Assembly (NCBI GenBank): GCA_963762605.1
Contig: CAVXLJ010000020.1
Location: 19,262-83,261 of the forward strand
Length of the DNA stretch: 64,000 nucleotides
Source of the DNA: CAVSRC01 sp963762605
GTDB taxonomy: Bacteria; Pseudomonadota; Alphaproteobacteria; Rhizobiales; Kaistiaceae
Reading direction: 5' to 3'
Part shown: piece by piece, positions 17,949 through 27,032 of the stretch
Layout of the letters: the number at the start of each line of letters is the position of its first letter
Position numbering within the stretch: position 1 is the first letter of the stretch
Translations under genes and position numbers: made by a program
The notes under the pieces: generated by a model
What the model saw: only the letters and a program-made list of their open reading frames with translations
The model's database searches: none
What the model was told of the DNA's origin: nothing

Positions 17949-19414
17949 GCGGCCACCTCGGCGGCAAGCGCGGCGGCGACGGCCTCGTGGTCGGAAAAAT
18001 GGATCGTGCGGTCGGCAACGATCTGGCCGGTCTCATGGCCCTTGCCGGCAACGCAGAGCACATCGCCGGCCTTGAGCATGGCGACGGCACGAGCGATTGC
18101 TTCACCGCGATCGCCGATCTCCAGCGCGTTGGGCGCGGCAGCGACGATCGCCTTGCGGATGGTGGCGGGGTTCTCGAAGCGCGGATTGTCGTCGGTGACG
18201 ATCACCACATCGGCATTGTCGGCGGCGGCCTTGCCCATCAGCGGGCGCTTGCCGGCATCGCGGTTGCCGCCGGCGCCGAAGACGACGACGAGGCGGCCGC
18301 GCGTCATCGGACGAAGCGCCTGGAGCACGCTCATCAGCGCATCGGGCTTGTGGGCGTAGTCGATGAAGACGAGCGCACCGTTCTGCTTGTGGCCAACCAG
18401 CTCCAGCCGGCCGGGAGCGCCTTCCACCGCGGATAGAGCATCGAAGGCCGTCTCGGCGTCGATGCCGGCACCGACGGCGAGGGCGGCGGCGACCAGCGCG
18501 TTGGATGCCTGGAAGGCGCCGGCGAGCGGCAGAAGAAGATCGCGCCTTGTGCCAAATACCGAAAGATGCAGGCGCTGGCGGAAGTCTTCAGCCTCAAGGC
18601 CGAGCAGGCGGATTTCCGTCCCTGCCCAGCCGATGCGGATGAGGTTCTGGCCACGCTTCTCCGCAGCCGCCGCGACATCGGTGCCACGGGCACCGTCCAT
18701 GTCGATCACCGCGGTCCCGTCGGCCGGCAGGATATCGGTGAACAGGCGCAGCTTGGCGGCGAGATAGGCCGCCACCGTCGGGTGGTAGTCCATGTGATCG
18801 CGGCCGAGATTGGTGAAGGCGGCGGCGGCGATGTGGATGCCGTCGAGTCGGTGCTGGTCGAGGCCGTGGCTGGAGGCCTCCAGCGCCGCGTGGGTGATCC
18901 CCTCCCCCGCCAAGCGGTCGAGCTCGGCATGAAGCGCTATCGGGTCGGGCGTCGTCAGGTTGCCGTATTCGCTGCGCCGGCGGCTGACCACGCCGATGGT
19001 GCCGAGGCTCGCCGCCTCGTAGCCGGCGGCGGCGAAGATCTGGCGCGCGAAGGCGGCGACCGAGGTCTTGCCGCTGGTGCCGGTGACAGCGACCAGATGG
19101 GCCGGCTGGCGCGGATAGAAGCGCGCCGCCATCAGGGCGAGCGCCCGCCGCGGCTCGGCGGCGGTGAGCACCGCGACCTCCGCCGGCAGATCGAGCACGG
19201 CACCTGTCCCCGCCAGCACGGCGACCGCACCGCGGGCAACCGCCTCGCCGGCGAAACGGGCGCCGTCGGCCGCACTGCCCGGCAGCGCCGCGAACAGGTC
19301 GCCCGGCGCTATCCGGCGGCTGTCGGCCGCAAGCCCACCGATCTCGACTGCCGCCACACCAGCGGAAGCGTTCAGTCCAGCGGCTTTGGCAAGGTCTCCA
19401 AGATGTATCGACAC
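17945..19414 (-). CDS. murE: UDP-MurNAc-L-Ala-D-Glu:meso-DAP ligase
   Basis: MurE adds the third stem residue. The 489-residue protein contains the ATP loop VTGTSGKTSVAAFARQ, NLGRDHMDYH, and the motif DDNPRFENP near residue 410. DNPR is the signature of meso-diaminopimelate-specific MurE, so the wall is meso-DAP type. The start at 19414 is GTG with no strong ribosome site; no better start exists before conserved sequence. The gene overlaps murF by 4 nt and follows ftsI by 52 bp. Confidence 0.96.
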   Translation of the reverse strand: MSIHLGDLAKAAGLNASAGVAAVEIGGLAADSRRIAPGDLFAALPGSAADGARFAGEAVARGAVAVLAGTGAVLDLPAEVAVLTAAEPRRALALMAARFYPRQPAHLVAVTGTSGKTSVAAFARQIFAAAGYEAASLGTIGVVSRRRSEYGNLTTPDPIALHAELDRLAGEGITHAALEASSHGLDQHRLDGIHIAAAAFTNLGRDHMDYHPTVAAYLAAKLRLFTDILPADGTAVIDMDGARGTDVAAAAEKRGQNLIRIGWAGTEIRLLGLEAEDFRQRLHLSVFGTRRDLLLPLAGAFQASNALVAAALAVGAGIDAETAFDALSAVEGAPGRLELVGHKQNGALVFIDYAHKPDALMSVLQALRPMTRGRLVVVFGAGGNRDAGKRPLMGKAAADNADVVIVTDDNPRFENPATIRKAIVAAAPNALEIGDRGEAIARAVAMLKAGDVLCVAGKGHETGQIVADRTIHFSDHEAVAAALAAEVAA

Positions 19415-19466
19415 TCAGGCCGTCCGGTTGTGCGTTTCATGCGCCGCATCTTCTACCGCGGCAGGT

Positions 19467-21194
19467 TCAATTGGACACCAGCAAGGACTCGACCCCTTCG
19501 TCCGTGCGCGGCTCGACGCCCAGCAACGCCGCCGAGCGGCGGATGACCGCGCCGACGGTGGGAGCCGCATTCCAACCCGCCGTTGTGCCGCCGCCGTCCT
19601 TCGCCCGCTGCGGATCGTCAAGCATCACCAACACCACGTATTTGGGATCGTCAATTGGGAAGGCGGCCAGGAAACTATTCAACCGGGCTGTGTTGGAATA
19701 ACGGCCGTTGACGACTTTCTGGGCGGTGCCGGTCTTGCCGCCGACCATGTAGCCGGGAACGGCGGCATTGCGGCCGGAACCCTCGAGGACGTTGAGGCGG
19801 AAGAGATAGCGAAGGTCGCGGCTGACCTGCGGCTTGACGATGCGGGTGGCCATCGCCTGCGCCTCGGCCGCCGTGCGCGGCTCGAAGGTCGGCGGGATGA
19901 GCCAGCCGCCATTGACCAAAGCGGCGTCGGCCACCGCCGTCTGCATCGGCGTCACGGCAAGGCCCTGGCCGAAGGCGACGTTCATGGTCGTGAGGTCCGT
20001 CCAGCGCCGGGGCAGGATGGGCGCCGCCACTTCCGGCAGGTCGGTCTGCAGCTTGGTCAGCAGGCCGAAGCGCTTGAGATACGCCTGCATGCCTGGCGTG
20101 CCGACCTTCATCGCCATATGGGCGGCGCCGATGTTGGAGGAATGGATAAACACCTCCGGCACGGTCAGCGGGCGGTTCTGGGCGTGGAAGTCGTGGATGG
20201 TGAAGCCACCGTAATGGATCGGGTGGCTGGCATCGATAACATCGCTCATATGCACCGCGCCGCTGTCGAGCGCCGCGGCGAAGGTGAAGCTCTTGAACAC
20301 CGACCCCAGCTCGTAGGCGCCCGCCGTCATGCGGTTGAGCCGGTCGGGCTTGAGCGCATTGACCGGGTCGTTGGGGTTGTAGTCGGGCAGCGACGCCATC
20401 GCCAGGACTTCGCCGGTATGGGCGTTGAGCACGACGCCGGCGGCGCCGAGCGCACTGAACTTATCCATCGCGTTTGCCAGCTCATCGCGCAGGATGTGCT
20501 GGACGCGGACGTCGATCGACAGACGCACCGGCTCGAGATTGCCGCCGCGCGCGAAGCCTGCGGCGTGCAGATCACCGAGCCCGTGGTCGTCGATGTACTT
20601 CTCCATGCCGGCAATGCCCTGGTTGTCGATGTTGACCAGGCCAAGGATATGCGAGGCCATCGGGCCACCCGGATAGAAGCGGCGCTTCTCGCTGAGGAAG
20701 CCGATGCCGGGAATGCCGAGGGCGTGAATCTGGCGCTGCTGCTCGGGCGTGATCTCGCGCTTGATCCAGGCGAAGCCGGCTTTGGTCGACAGCCTGGCCC
20801 TGAGCGCCCTGGCGTCGAGGTCGGGCAGCACGCTGGTGATCAGCTCGGTCGCCTCGTCGGGATCGAGGATGTTGCGCGGTTCGGCATAGACCGATGACAT
20901 GCTGATGTCGGTCGCCAGGATCTCGCCGTTGCGGTCGACGATGTCCGGCCGGCTGGTGGAGATGGCGGCGTTGGGGTCATAGTCGGGTCCGCCGGCCGGC
21001 GTATCGAGACCGAACATGACCAGCCGGCCGATGAGCGCGAGATAGGCCAGCGCGAAGACTGCCACCACGACGCGGATGCGGCGGCGCACCGGATCGCCGG
21101 TGACGACCTCGGCTTCCTTGGGTGCGCTGCGGCTCACCGCCCGCGCGATGCGCGGTTCCGGGATCGGGCCCATCGGTTGCTCAATCGCGGACAT
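19467..21194 (-). CDS. ftsI: Septal peptidoglycan transpeptidase FtsI (PBP3)
   Basis: FtsI is the class B penicillin-binding protein of the divisome. From the ATG at 21194 it is 575 residues: a basic cytoplasmic tail, one membrane anchor (VVVAVFALAYLALIGRLVMFGL), a dimerisation domain with SRPDIVDRNGEILATDI, and the transpeptidase domain. The active-site motifs are SVFK (catalytic Ser), SSN and KTGT, all present. The open frame to 21422 reads ftsL in another phase and was excluded. It starts 32 bp after ftsL. Confidence 0.97.
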   Translation of the reverse strand: MSAIEQPMGPIPEPRIARAVSRSAPKEAEVVTGDPVRRRIRVVVAVFALAYLALIGRLVMFGLDTPAGGPDYDPNAAISTSRPDIVDRNGEILATDISMSSVYAEPRNILDPDEATELITSVLPDLDARALRARLSTKAGFAWIKREITPEQQRQIHALGIPGIGFLSEKRRFYPGGPMASHILGLVNIDNQGIAGMEKYIDDHGLGDLHAAGFARGGNLEPVRLSIDVRVQHILRDELANAMDKFSALGAAGVVLNAHTGEVLAMASLPDYNPNDPVNALKPDRLNRMTAGAYELGSVFKSFTFAAALDSGAVHMSDVIDASHPIHYGGFTIHDFHAQNRPLTVPEVFIHSSNIGAAHMAMKVGTPGMQAYLKRFGLLTKLQTDLPEVAAPILPRRWTDLTTMNVAFGQGLAVTPMQTAVADAALVNGGWLIPPTFEPRTAAEAQAMATRIVKPQVSRDLRYLFRLNVLEGSGRNAAVPGYMVGGKTGTAQKVVNGRYSNTARLNSFLAAFPIDDPKYVVLVMLDDPQRAKDGGGTTAGWNAAPTVGAVIRRSAALLGVEPRTDEGVESLLVSN

Positions 21195-21226
21195 CGGATA
21201 TGCTGTCTCGCTCCCTGTTCGGTGGC

Positions 21227-21583
21227 CTAACGGATCCGCATCGGCGCTTCGGCCGCGATGCGCGCCAGTCTCTCCGCCGTCTTGTCGTCGGGGACAACCG
21301 GCTTCAGCGGGATCTCGTCGATGGTGGCGATCTGGTCCGGCGAGAACGGCTGGAGCTGGAAGTGATCGGCGTATTTCTCGATGGTCGCCTGCAGGCGCGC
21401 GGGCTGCGTGAGCATGCTCCACTCGGCCTTGAGAAGAACGATCTCACTCTTCTCCTTGGCGATCTTGTGCTGCAGCGTGGCGACCCGCTCGGCGGCAAGT
21501 TCCGCCTTGTGCTTCATGTCGTAGGTGACAGCCGCGCCGACGATCATTGCCGCCAGCAGGATCAGGTTGATGATGCGACCCAT
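21227..21583 (-). CDS. ftsL: Cell division protein FtsL
   Basis: FtsL is a small bitopic coiled-coil protein that works with FtsB and FtsQ in the divisome. The 118-residue product has an N-terminal membrane segment (INLILLAAMIVGAAVTYDM) followed by a heptad-like helix (AAERVATLQHKIAKEKSEIVLLKAEW) and a short periplasmic tail. Sequence conservation in FtsL is low, so the call rests on topology, length and position between rsmH and ftsI. Confidence 0.92.
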   Translation of the reverse strand: MGRIINLILLAAMIVGAAVTYDMKHKAELAAERVATLQHKIAKEKSEIVLLKAEWSMLTQPARLQATIEKYADHFQLQPFSPDQIATIDEIPLKPVVPDDKTAERLARIAAEAPMRIR

Positions 21584-21586
21584 GGT

Positions 21587-22624
21587 TCACAGTCCCCCAT
21601 CGAATGCCGGCAGGAGCGGCACGCCGAGCGCTTCCGCGTCGAGCGGCCGTGCCGGTGCCGCGGTGCGCCGCGCCGCCCTCAGCCGCGCCGAGCGGGCGCG
21701 CGGATTGGCGGCAATCTCCGTCGCGCCCGGCGCAACCGCGCCACGCGCAAGCAAAGTGAAGGTCGGTTCGGCCACCGCCAAATCCGGGCGGTGGCGCGAG
21801 GCACCGCTCTGCGTTGCCGAGCGATCCGCCAGGAAGCGTTTGACGATGCGGTCTTCCAGCGAATGGAACGAGACCACCACCAGCCGTCCGCCTTCGCCCA
21901 AGATTCGCTCGGAAGCGGCAAGCGCCTCGGCCAGTTCTTCCAGCTCGCGATTGACGAAGATGCGCAGCGCCTGAAAGGTCCGCGTTGCCGGATGGATGGC
22001 CTGGTCGCGGCGGCCGCCGACGGCACGCGCGACGATCTCGGCAAGCTCGAGCGTGCCGGTGAGCGGCTTCTCCGCCCGCGCCCGCTCGATTGCCCGCGCG
22101 ACGGCCCGCGCCTTCTTCTCCTCGCCCAGCACGGCGACCACCCGCGCCAAAGCGCCGGTCTCCATGTGGTTGACGACGTCGGCCGCGGTCGGCCCGTCCG
22201 CTCCCATGCGCATGTCGAGCGGACCAGCGCCACGGAAGGAAAAGCCACGCCGTGCCGTATCCACCTGCATGGACGAGACGCCGATATCGAGCACGACGCC
22301 ATCGACGCGCTCGCTTCCGTGGGCGCGAGCGATCTCGTCGAGCGCGGAGAAACGGCCTTCCGTGAGCTTCAGGCGGCCACCCGCGTCGCGCATCAGATCG
22401 GCGCCGCCGGCAATGGCGGCCGGGTCGCGGTCGATGGCAATGACATGAGCGCCCCGGGCAAGCAGGGCGGCCGAGTAGCCGCCGGCCCCGAAAGTACCGT
22501 CGATGAACGTCCCACCGGCGCCAGGCGCGAGGAAGTGAACAACCTCCTCAAGCATCACAGGGACATGGCGGGCCAGTCCGCCAGCGGCGTTTTTCGCGTC
22601 AACGCCGCCGCCCGCCCTATTCAT
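21587..22624 (-). CDS. rsmH: 16S rRNA (cytosine(1402)-N(4))-methyltransferase
   Basis: RsmH (MraW) methylates N4 of C1402 in 16S rRNA. The 345-residue protein begins MNRAGGGVDAKNAAGGLARHVPVMLEEV. It has the SAM motif DGTFGAGGYS (residues 42-50), VDGVVLDIGVSSMQVD, RGFSFRGAGPLDMRM, and the C-terminal TFQALRIFVNREL and SFHSLEDRIVK. The ATG at 22624 overlaps the mraZ stop by 4 nt; a long upstream open frame to 23350 is mraZ read out of frame. ftsL begins 3 bp after the stop. Confidence 0.97.
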   Translation of the reverse strand: MNRAGGGVDAKNAAGGLARHVPVMLEEVVHFLAPGAGGTFIDGTFGAGGYSAALLARGAHVIAIDRDPAAIAGGADLMRDAGGRLKLTEGRFSALDEIARAHGSERVDGVVLDIGVSSMQVDTARRGFSFRGAGPLDMRMGADGPTAADVVNHMETGALARVVAVLGEEKKARAVARAIERARAEKPLTGTLELAEIVARAVGGRRDQAIHPATRTFQALRIFVNRELEELAEALAASERILGEGGRLVVVSFHSLEDRIVKRFLADRSATQSGASRHRPDLAVAEPTFTLLARGAVAPGATEIAANPRARSARLRAARRTAAPARPLDAEALGVPLLPAFDGGL

Positions 22625-23103
22625 TCCCCAATCCTCTGATGCGCGCCCGTCGCACGGTGGTCTGGGGCCAGGCGTTTTCGCAGGTCGCGCAACCGGTTCT
22701 TTGCCTCTTCCCGGTATGCTGCAAAACGCTCCGGCTCCCAGATCTGAAACTTGTAGCCCTGGCCGACGAAGGTCACCCGGTCGCTGATGCCGGCATGGGC
22801 CTTGATCGTGTCGGTCAGCACGACGCGGCCGTCCTGGTCGATCTTGAGAATCTCGCTGTCGCCGATCAGCGTCGTCGACAACAGCTCGTGATCCTCGGAG
22901 AAGGGCTCGAAATTGGCGATGCTGGCGCCGATCACCTGGCGCAGGCGGTTGCCGCCGGCATCGATCGCCTGCTGGTCCAGCGTCGGGCAGCAATACAGGC
23001 CATCGAACCCGTCCACCGCCAGCACAGCCCGGAACGGCGCCGGGATCGACACGCGACCCTTGGCGTCCAGCCGGTTGGTGAAGGTGGAAACGAACTCGTC
23101 CAT
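22621..23103 (-). CDS. mraZ: Transcriptional regulator MraZ
   Basis: MraZ is a DNA-binding protein that represses its own dcw promoter in bacteria where it has been studied. The 160-residue product starts MDEFVSTFTNRLDAKGRVSIP and has two SpoVT-AbrB-like DxxxR half-domains, DAKGR near residue 13 and DQDGR near residue 90. The ATG at 23103 matches the family N-terminus. The region just upstream holds four direct repeats that fit MraZ boxes and overlap a good promoter, so autoregulation of the whole dcw cluster is likely. Confidence 0.96.
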   Translation of the reverse strand: MDEFVSTFTNRLDAKGRVSIPAPFRAVLAVDGFDGLYCCPTLDQQAIDAGGNRLRQVIGASIANFEPFSEDHELLSTTLIGDSEILKIDQDGRVVLTDTIKAHAGISDRVTFVGQGYKFQIWEPERFAAYREEAKNRLRDLRKRLAPDHRATGAHQRIGE

Positions 23104-23254
23104 CGCCCTCGCCCGCATCACCCGGCAGGCACGTACACCTGCCGGTTGTGTCATCCCGGGAGAACCGGCGATGAGCCGGCCGGACGGCCTTGGCGCGCTG
23201 CATGAAGACCCCCGCGCTGTCGGCCGGGAAGCCGGCGATGCGCCAGCCTGCTTC

Positions 23255-23289
23255 CGGGATTTCATGGGATATCATGGGATTTCGCGGGC
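23255..23289 (-). promoter_or_regulatory. MraZ operator: four boxes at 10-bp period
   Basis: On the plus strand the boxes CGGGA, TGGGA, TGGGA and CGGGC begin at 23255, 23265, 23275 and 23285, each separated by 5 nt. This matches the TGGGN-N5 direct repeats described for E. coli MraZ. The boxes lie between 150 and 190 bp upstream of mraZ and overlap the proposed promoter. The match to the consensus is seen directly; binding is inferred. Confidence 0.75.
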
Positions 23290-23295
23290 CGTCAA
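23266..23295 (-). promoter_or_regulatory. Candidate mraZ (dcw) promoter
   Basis: On the minus strand a TTGACG hexamer (23295-23290) is followed after 18 bp by TATCCC (23271-23266). The -10 element lies within the second MraZ box, so bound MraZ would block RNA polymerase. The remaining gap between mraZ and the phosphoesterase gene (23104-23561) contains the PHO-like site described separately and no other gene that I can support. Confidence 0.5.
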
Positions 23296-23448
23296 GGAAA
23301 TGGCTGGGTTTCACGCACACCGGGCGACACCGGTAACCCGCATTCAGCAACGGTTAGGCTTAAGAAACGGTTCAGACTGCGACGGGAGACCGCGCATCAC
23401 GGCTGCGCCGGCGGCAAACCGCGCCCCGCCGACCATCAAAGACAGCAC

Positions 23449-23466
23449 ATGTCATCAGGATTTCAC
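23449..23466 (+). promoter_or_regulatory. Candidate PHO box
   Basis: The sequence ATGTCAT-CAGG-ATTTCAC has two 7-mers with the 4-bp spacing of PhoB boxes (consensus CTGTCAT-N4-CTGTCAC), followed after 4 nt by GTGACAT. It lies about 100 bp upstream of a secreted phosphoesterase, a typical PhoB target. The match is imperfect (6/7 and 5/7). Confidence 0.4.
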
Positions 23467-23561
23467 CCAAGTGACATGGGGAGCCGCTACCAACAGCGTT
23501 GTTCTCCGCCGATGCTCGCAGACGGTTCCGAGGACGCTCGCAAAAATTGGGGAATCTACCG

Positions 23562-25187
23562 ATGGCTCGACTCTCTCGTCACGCCGCGCTGGCCGGTGTC
23601 AGCGCACTCGCTCTTGCCCTTGCCACCGGCGCCGCCGGCGCCGCGACTGCGGCGACCGCCACGCCGATCAAGCACCTGGTCGTGATCTTCCAGGAGAACG
23701 TCTCCTTCGATCACTATTTCGCCACCTACCCGAAAGCGACCAATCCGGACGGCGAGCCGGCCTTCACCGCCGCCGCGGACACGCCCGCCGATATCGACAC
23801 GCTGGCTCATGCCGGTCTGCTCGAGAACAACCCCAACAAGACCAATACCGACAACGGCGCCGACGCCGCCGCCCCCTTCCGGCTCGACCGCACCCAGGCC
23901 GGCACCGCCGACCAGAACCACGGCTACACCGCCGAGCAGGCCGCCTACGACAACTTCAGGATGGACCTGTTTCCCAAGCACACGGGCAAGGGCACCAAGG
24001 GTGGTGCCGGCGCCTTCGGCACCAAGGGCCTGGTAATGGGCTACTACGACGGCAACACCGTCACGGCGCTGTGGAACTACGCCCAGCACTTCGCCATGAG
24101 CGACAATTCCTATTCGACCACCTTCGGGCCCTCGACCCCTGGTGCAATCAACCTCGTCTCCGGACAGACCAACGGCATGATCCTGCCGGACGGCTACACG
24201 CTCGAGAAGGACGGCACCTATGACGGCGGCCGTGTGGTTCCGGACGGCAACGGCAACTGGACGATGATCAGTGACCTCGACCCGACCGGCGACGTCTGCT
24301 CGAACCCGAAATATCCGACCGCACTGATGGCCGGCAAGAACATCGGCGACCTGCTCAACGCCAGGAACATCACCTGGGGTTTCTTCGAAGGCGGCTTCGA
24401 CCTCACCGCCAACAATGCCGACGGCTCGACGGGCTGCGGCCGTTCCACCACCTCGTCGCTCATCAACGTCAAGAGCGCCGACTACATCCCGCACCACCAG
24501 CCGTTTCAGTACTATCTCTCGACGGCCAACCTGAAGCACGTGCGGCCGAGTTCGGTCGAGGCCATCGGCACGTCCAATGACGGCGGCGCCAACCACCAGT
24601 ACGACATGACCGACTTCTGGGCGGCCCTGAGTGCCGGCAATTTCCCGGCCGTCAGCTTCCTCAAGGCGCCGGCCTACCAGGACGGTCACGCCGGCTATTC
24701 CGACCCGCTCGACGAACAGGAATTCGTCGTCGACGCGGTCAACAAGATCGAGCAGAGCCCCGACTGGAACTCGACCGCCATCGTCATCCTCTACGATGAT
24801 TCGGACGGTTGGTATGACCACGCCCACGCGGTGGTGAATCCATCGGCAATTCCAGTGAAGGGCTATGACGTGCTGAACGGCGACGCCTGCTCCAACGGCA
24901 CCCCGCTCGCCGGCCTCGACGGCAAGCCGGCCGAAGGCCGCTGCGGCTACGGCACGCGCCAACCGCTGTTGATCGTGTCGCCCTACGCCAAGACCAACTA
25001 CGTCGACCACACGCTGACCGACCAGAGCTCGGTGACCCGCTTCATCGAGGACAACTGGCTCGGTGGCGAGCGCATCGGCCAGGGCTCGTTCGACGCGATC
25101 GCCGGCACGCTCGACCACATGTTCGACTGGAAGGCGTCGACCCCGGCCCTGATGCTCGACCCCAAGACCGGCAAGGTCAGCGGCTAG
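23562..25187 (+). CDS. Secreted phospholipase C / acid phosphatase family phosphoesterase
   Basis: The 541-residue product belongs to the PF04185 phosphoesterase family (bacterial non-haemolytic phospholipase C and AcpA-type acid phosphatases). It has a Sec signal (MARLSRHAALAGVSALALALATGAAG...) followed by the metal-binding start HLVVIFQENVSFDHYFATYP, then SDNSYSTTFGPSTPGAINLVSG, and the late ILYDDSDGWYDH motif. These are the conserved active-site segments of the family. The ATG at 23562 has GGGGA upstream. A signal for export plus a possible PHO box suggests phosphate scavenging from phosphoesters; the exact substrate cannot be told. The cytochrome c peroxidase reading frame starts 14 bp downstream. 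Confidence 0.9.
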   Translation: MARLSRHAALAGVSALALALATGAAGAATAATATPIKHLVVIFQENVSFDHYFATYPKATNPDGEPAFTAAADTPADIDTLAHAGLLENNPNKTNTDNGADAAAPFRLDRTQAGTADQNHGYTAEQAAYDNFRMDLFPKHTGKGTKGGAGAFGTKGLVMGYYDGNTVTALWNYAQHFAMSDNSYSTTFGPSTPGAINLVSGQTNGMILPDGYTLEKDGTYDGGRVVPDGNGNWTMISDLDPTGDVCSNPKYPTALMAGKNIGDLLNARNITWGFFEGGFDLTANNADGSTGCGRSTTSSLINVKSADYIPHHQPFQYYLSTANLKHVRPSSVEAIGTSNDGGANHQYDMTDFWAALSAGNFPAVSFLKAPAYQDGHAGYSDPLDEQEFVVDAVNKIEQSPDWNSTAIVILYDDSDGWYDHAHAVVNPSAIPVKGYDVLNGDACSNGTPLAGLDGKPAEGRCGYGTRQPLLIVSPYAKTNYVDHTLTDQSSVTRFIEDNWLGGERIGQGSFDAIAGTLDHMFDWKASTPALMLDPKTGKVSG

Positions 25188-25201
25188 CAAGGACAGCCGC
25201 G

Positions 25202-26502
25202 ATGACGCGTTCCCGCGTCATCCTCGCGAGTGTGGCGCTGGCGGGCTTTCTGCTCGCCGGCGCCTCTCATGGTCGCGCCGGTGTCGCGGACTACGGCGAG
25301 CGAGGATGTGAGCGGACTCAGTGCCGTGGCTCGGCTCGGGGCGAAGATCTTCTTCGATCCCTCGCTGTCGCGCTCCGGCAAGCTGTCCTGCGCGAGCTGC
25401 CACGATCCGGCGCACGCCTATGCCCCGGCGAACGCACTTGCCGTGCAGCGCGGCGGGCCTGAATCTCGACCGGCCGGGCATCCGAACCGTCCCCTCGCTC
25501 GCCTACAAGCTGCTGACCCCGGTCTTTTCGGTCGGGCCGCCCGGCCCCGATGACATGCCGGCACCCTCGCCCGCCACGATCGCTGCCACCGCCCGCCCGG
25601 CTCGTGTTCCCAAGGCGGCGAGCAATGCCCCCGACCTCGTGCCGCAGGGCGGCTTCTTCTGGGACGGGCGCGCCGATACGCTGGAGGAGCAGACGCTGGG
25701 GCCACTGCTCTCGCCCTTCGAGATGGACAACCCTGACGCCGAGGCCGTCTATAAGAAGCTGGTCCATGCGGCCTACGCCGACGCGTTGCCAAAGCTCTTC
25801 GGCGCCGCCGTGCCCGGCGACCACGCGCTGACGCTGGCCGAAGCGGAGTTTGCGTTGGCGCGCTGCCAGGTGGAGGAGCCGCGCTTCCACGCCTTCAACA
25901 GCAAGTATGACGCCTACCTCGCCGGCAAGGCGACGCTGACGCCGGCCGAAGCGCGCGGGCTGAAGCTCTTCGACGACGCCAACAAGGGCAATTGCGCCGC
26001 CTGCCACCTCGACAAGCCGGCCGCCGACGGCGCGCCGCCGGTCTTCACCGATTATGAATACGAGGCGCTGGGCGTGCCGCGCAATCCGGCGATCCCCGCC
26101 AATGCCGACCCGCATTACTACGACCTCGGCATCTGCGGGCCGCTGCGCGATGACGCCTACGCCAGGCAACCGGCGAACTGCGGCCTGTTCAAGACGCCGA
26201 CGCTGAGGAACGTCGCCACCCGGCACGTCTTCTTCCATAACGGTGTCTACAAGAACCTCACCGACGTGGTGCGCTTCTACGTTCTGCGTGACACCGAGCC
26301 GGAGAAGATCTATCCGCGCGCAGCGGACGGGCGGATAGAGAAGTTCAACGACCTGCCGCCGCGCTACCGCAGGAACGTCGACACGATCGACGCGCCCCTC
26401 AACCGACACCTGGGCGACAAGCCCGCGCTCGACGATGCCGAGATCGCCGACCTGGTGGCGTTCCTCAACACGCTCACCGACGGCTACAAGCCGGGTGGTT
26501 GA
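25202..26502 (+). pseudogene. Di-haem cytochrome c peroxidase (MauG family), two frameshifts
   Basis: Three frames together encode one periplasmic di-haem peroxidase. A signal peptide frame (ILASVALAGFLLAGASHG) starts at 25202 with AAGGA upstream. A second frame carries LGAKIFFDPSLSRSGKLSCASCHDPAHAYAP with the first haem site CASCH. The third, from about 25457 on, carries LNLDRPGIRTVPSLAYKLL, the second haem site CAACH, and a normal C-terminus. The second shift is explained by one extra G in GGG at 25455-25457, giving QRGG-LNLDRPG when removed. The first lies between about 25260 and 25310. Both need one base removed. Sequencing error or real decay are both possible; the protein-level conservation past each shift favours error or a very recent event. 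Confidence 0.8.
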
Positions 26503-26575
26503 TGAAGGCCCCGCGTACGAAATCTCCGCGACCGAGCGTGTGCCATCGCCATTGCTGTTCACCCGGACATGGCGA

Positions 26576-26602
26576 CGCCGCCGACCTTGTCGGTCGGCGG
26601 CG
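26576..26602. terminator. 11-bp hairpin between peroxidase gene and rnpB
   Basis: CGCCGCCGACC (26576-26586) pairs perfectly with GGTCGGCGGCG (26592-26602) across a 5-base loop. It lies after the stop of the plus-strand peroxidase gene and after the 3' end of the minus-strand RNase P RNA, so it may serve both. No strong T-run follows on either strand. Confidence 0.5.
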
Positions 26603-26610
26603 CCTCAATC

Positions 26611-27000
26611 ATGCCAGTTGGCCTGTAAGCCGGGTTCTGTATGGCGGGCTTTCGGCCCGCGTGACGGCCATTCCTCTGTGACGCCCGTTGCCGGACGCCT
26701 CTAGCAACCTACCCGGACGGCTGGCCTGGAAACCTGCCGGAGCTTTCGCTCCACGCCGTCCCTATTCGGTTTTGCTCCCGGTGGGGTTTACCGTGCCGGT
26801 CCCGTTGCCGGTCCCGCGGTGGGCTCTTGCCCCACCCTTTCACCCTTACCCCGCAAGCGGGGCGGTTTGCTTTCTGTGGCACTTTCCCTGGGGTCGCCCC
26901 CGCCGGCCGTTAGCCGGCACCGTGTTTCCGTGGAGCCCGGACTTTCCTCCCCGGCGGCCTTTCGGCCCTTGCCGGAGCGGCCGTCCGGCCGACTGACCGG
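26611..27000 (-). ncRNA. rnpB: RNase P RNA (class A)
   Basis: RNase P RNA is the catalytic subunit that matures tRNA 5' ends. On the minus strand the 5' part reads GAGGAAAGTCCGGGCTCC and the 3' part ACAGAACCCGGCTTACA, the two halves of the universally conserved P4 core. Near the ends, GTCAGTCGGCC and GGCCAACTGGC pair as helix P1 (11 positions, one mismatch and one G-U). Internal hairpins such as GCGGGCCGAAAGCCCGC are intact. The length of about 390 nt is normal for Hyphomicrobiales. The ends are placed by the P1 pairing and may be off by a few bases. Confidence 0.96.
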
Positions 27001-27003
27001 CCG

Positions 27004-27032
27004 GAGATGGCATTGCCGCGGCGGCCGGTCAA
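27004..27032 (-). promoter_or_regulatory. Candidate rnpB promoter
   Basis: TTGACC (27032-27027) and CATCTC (27009-27004) are spaced by exactly 17 bp and predict transcription start near 26998, matching the P1-defined 5' end of RNase P RNA. The -35 element overlaps the stop codon of the upstream ampD-like gene. Confidence 0.5.

Noticed and set aside
23556..25190. 544-codon minus-strand frame opposite the phosphoesterase
   Set aside because: It mirrors a real gene with conserved motifs and signal peptide; no signal or domain in the antisense product.
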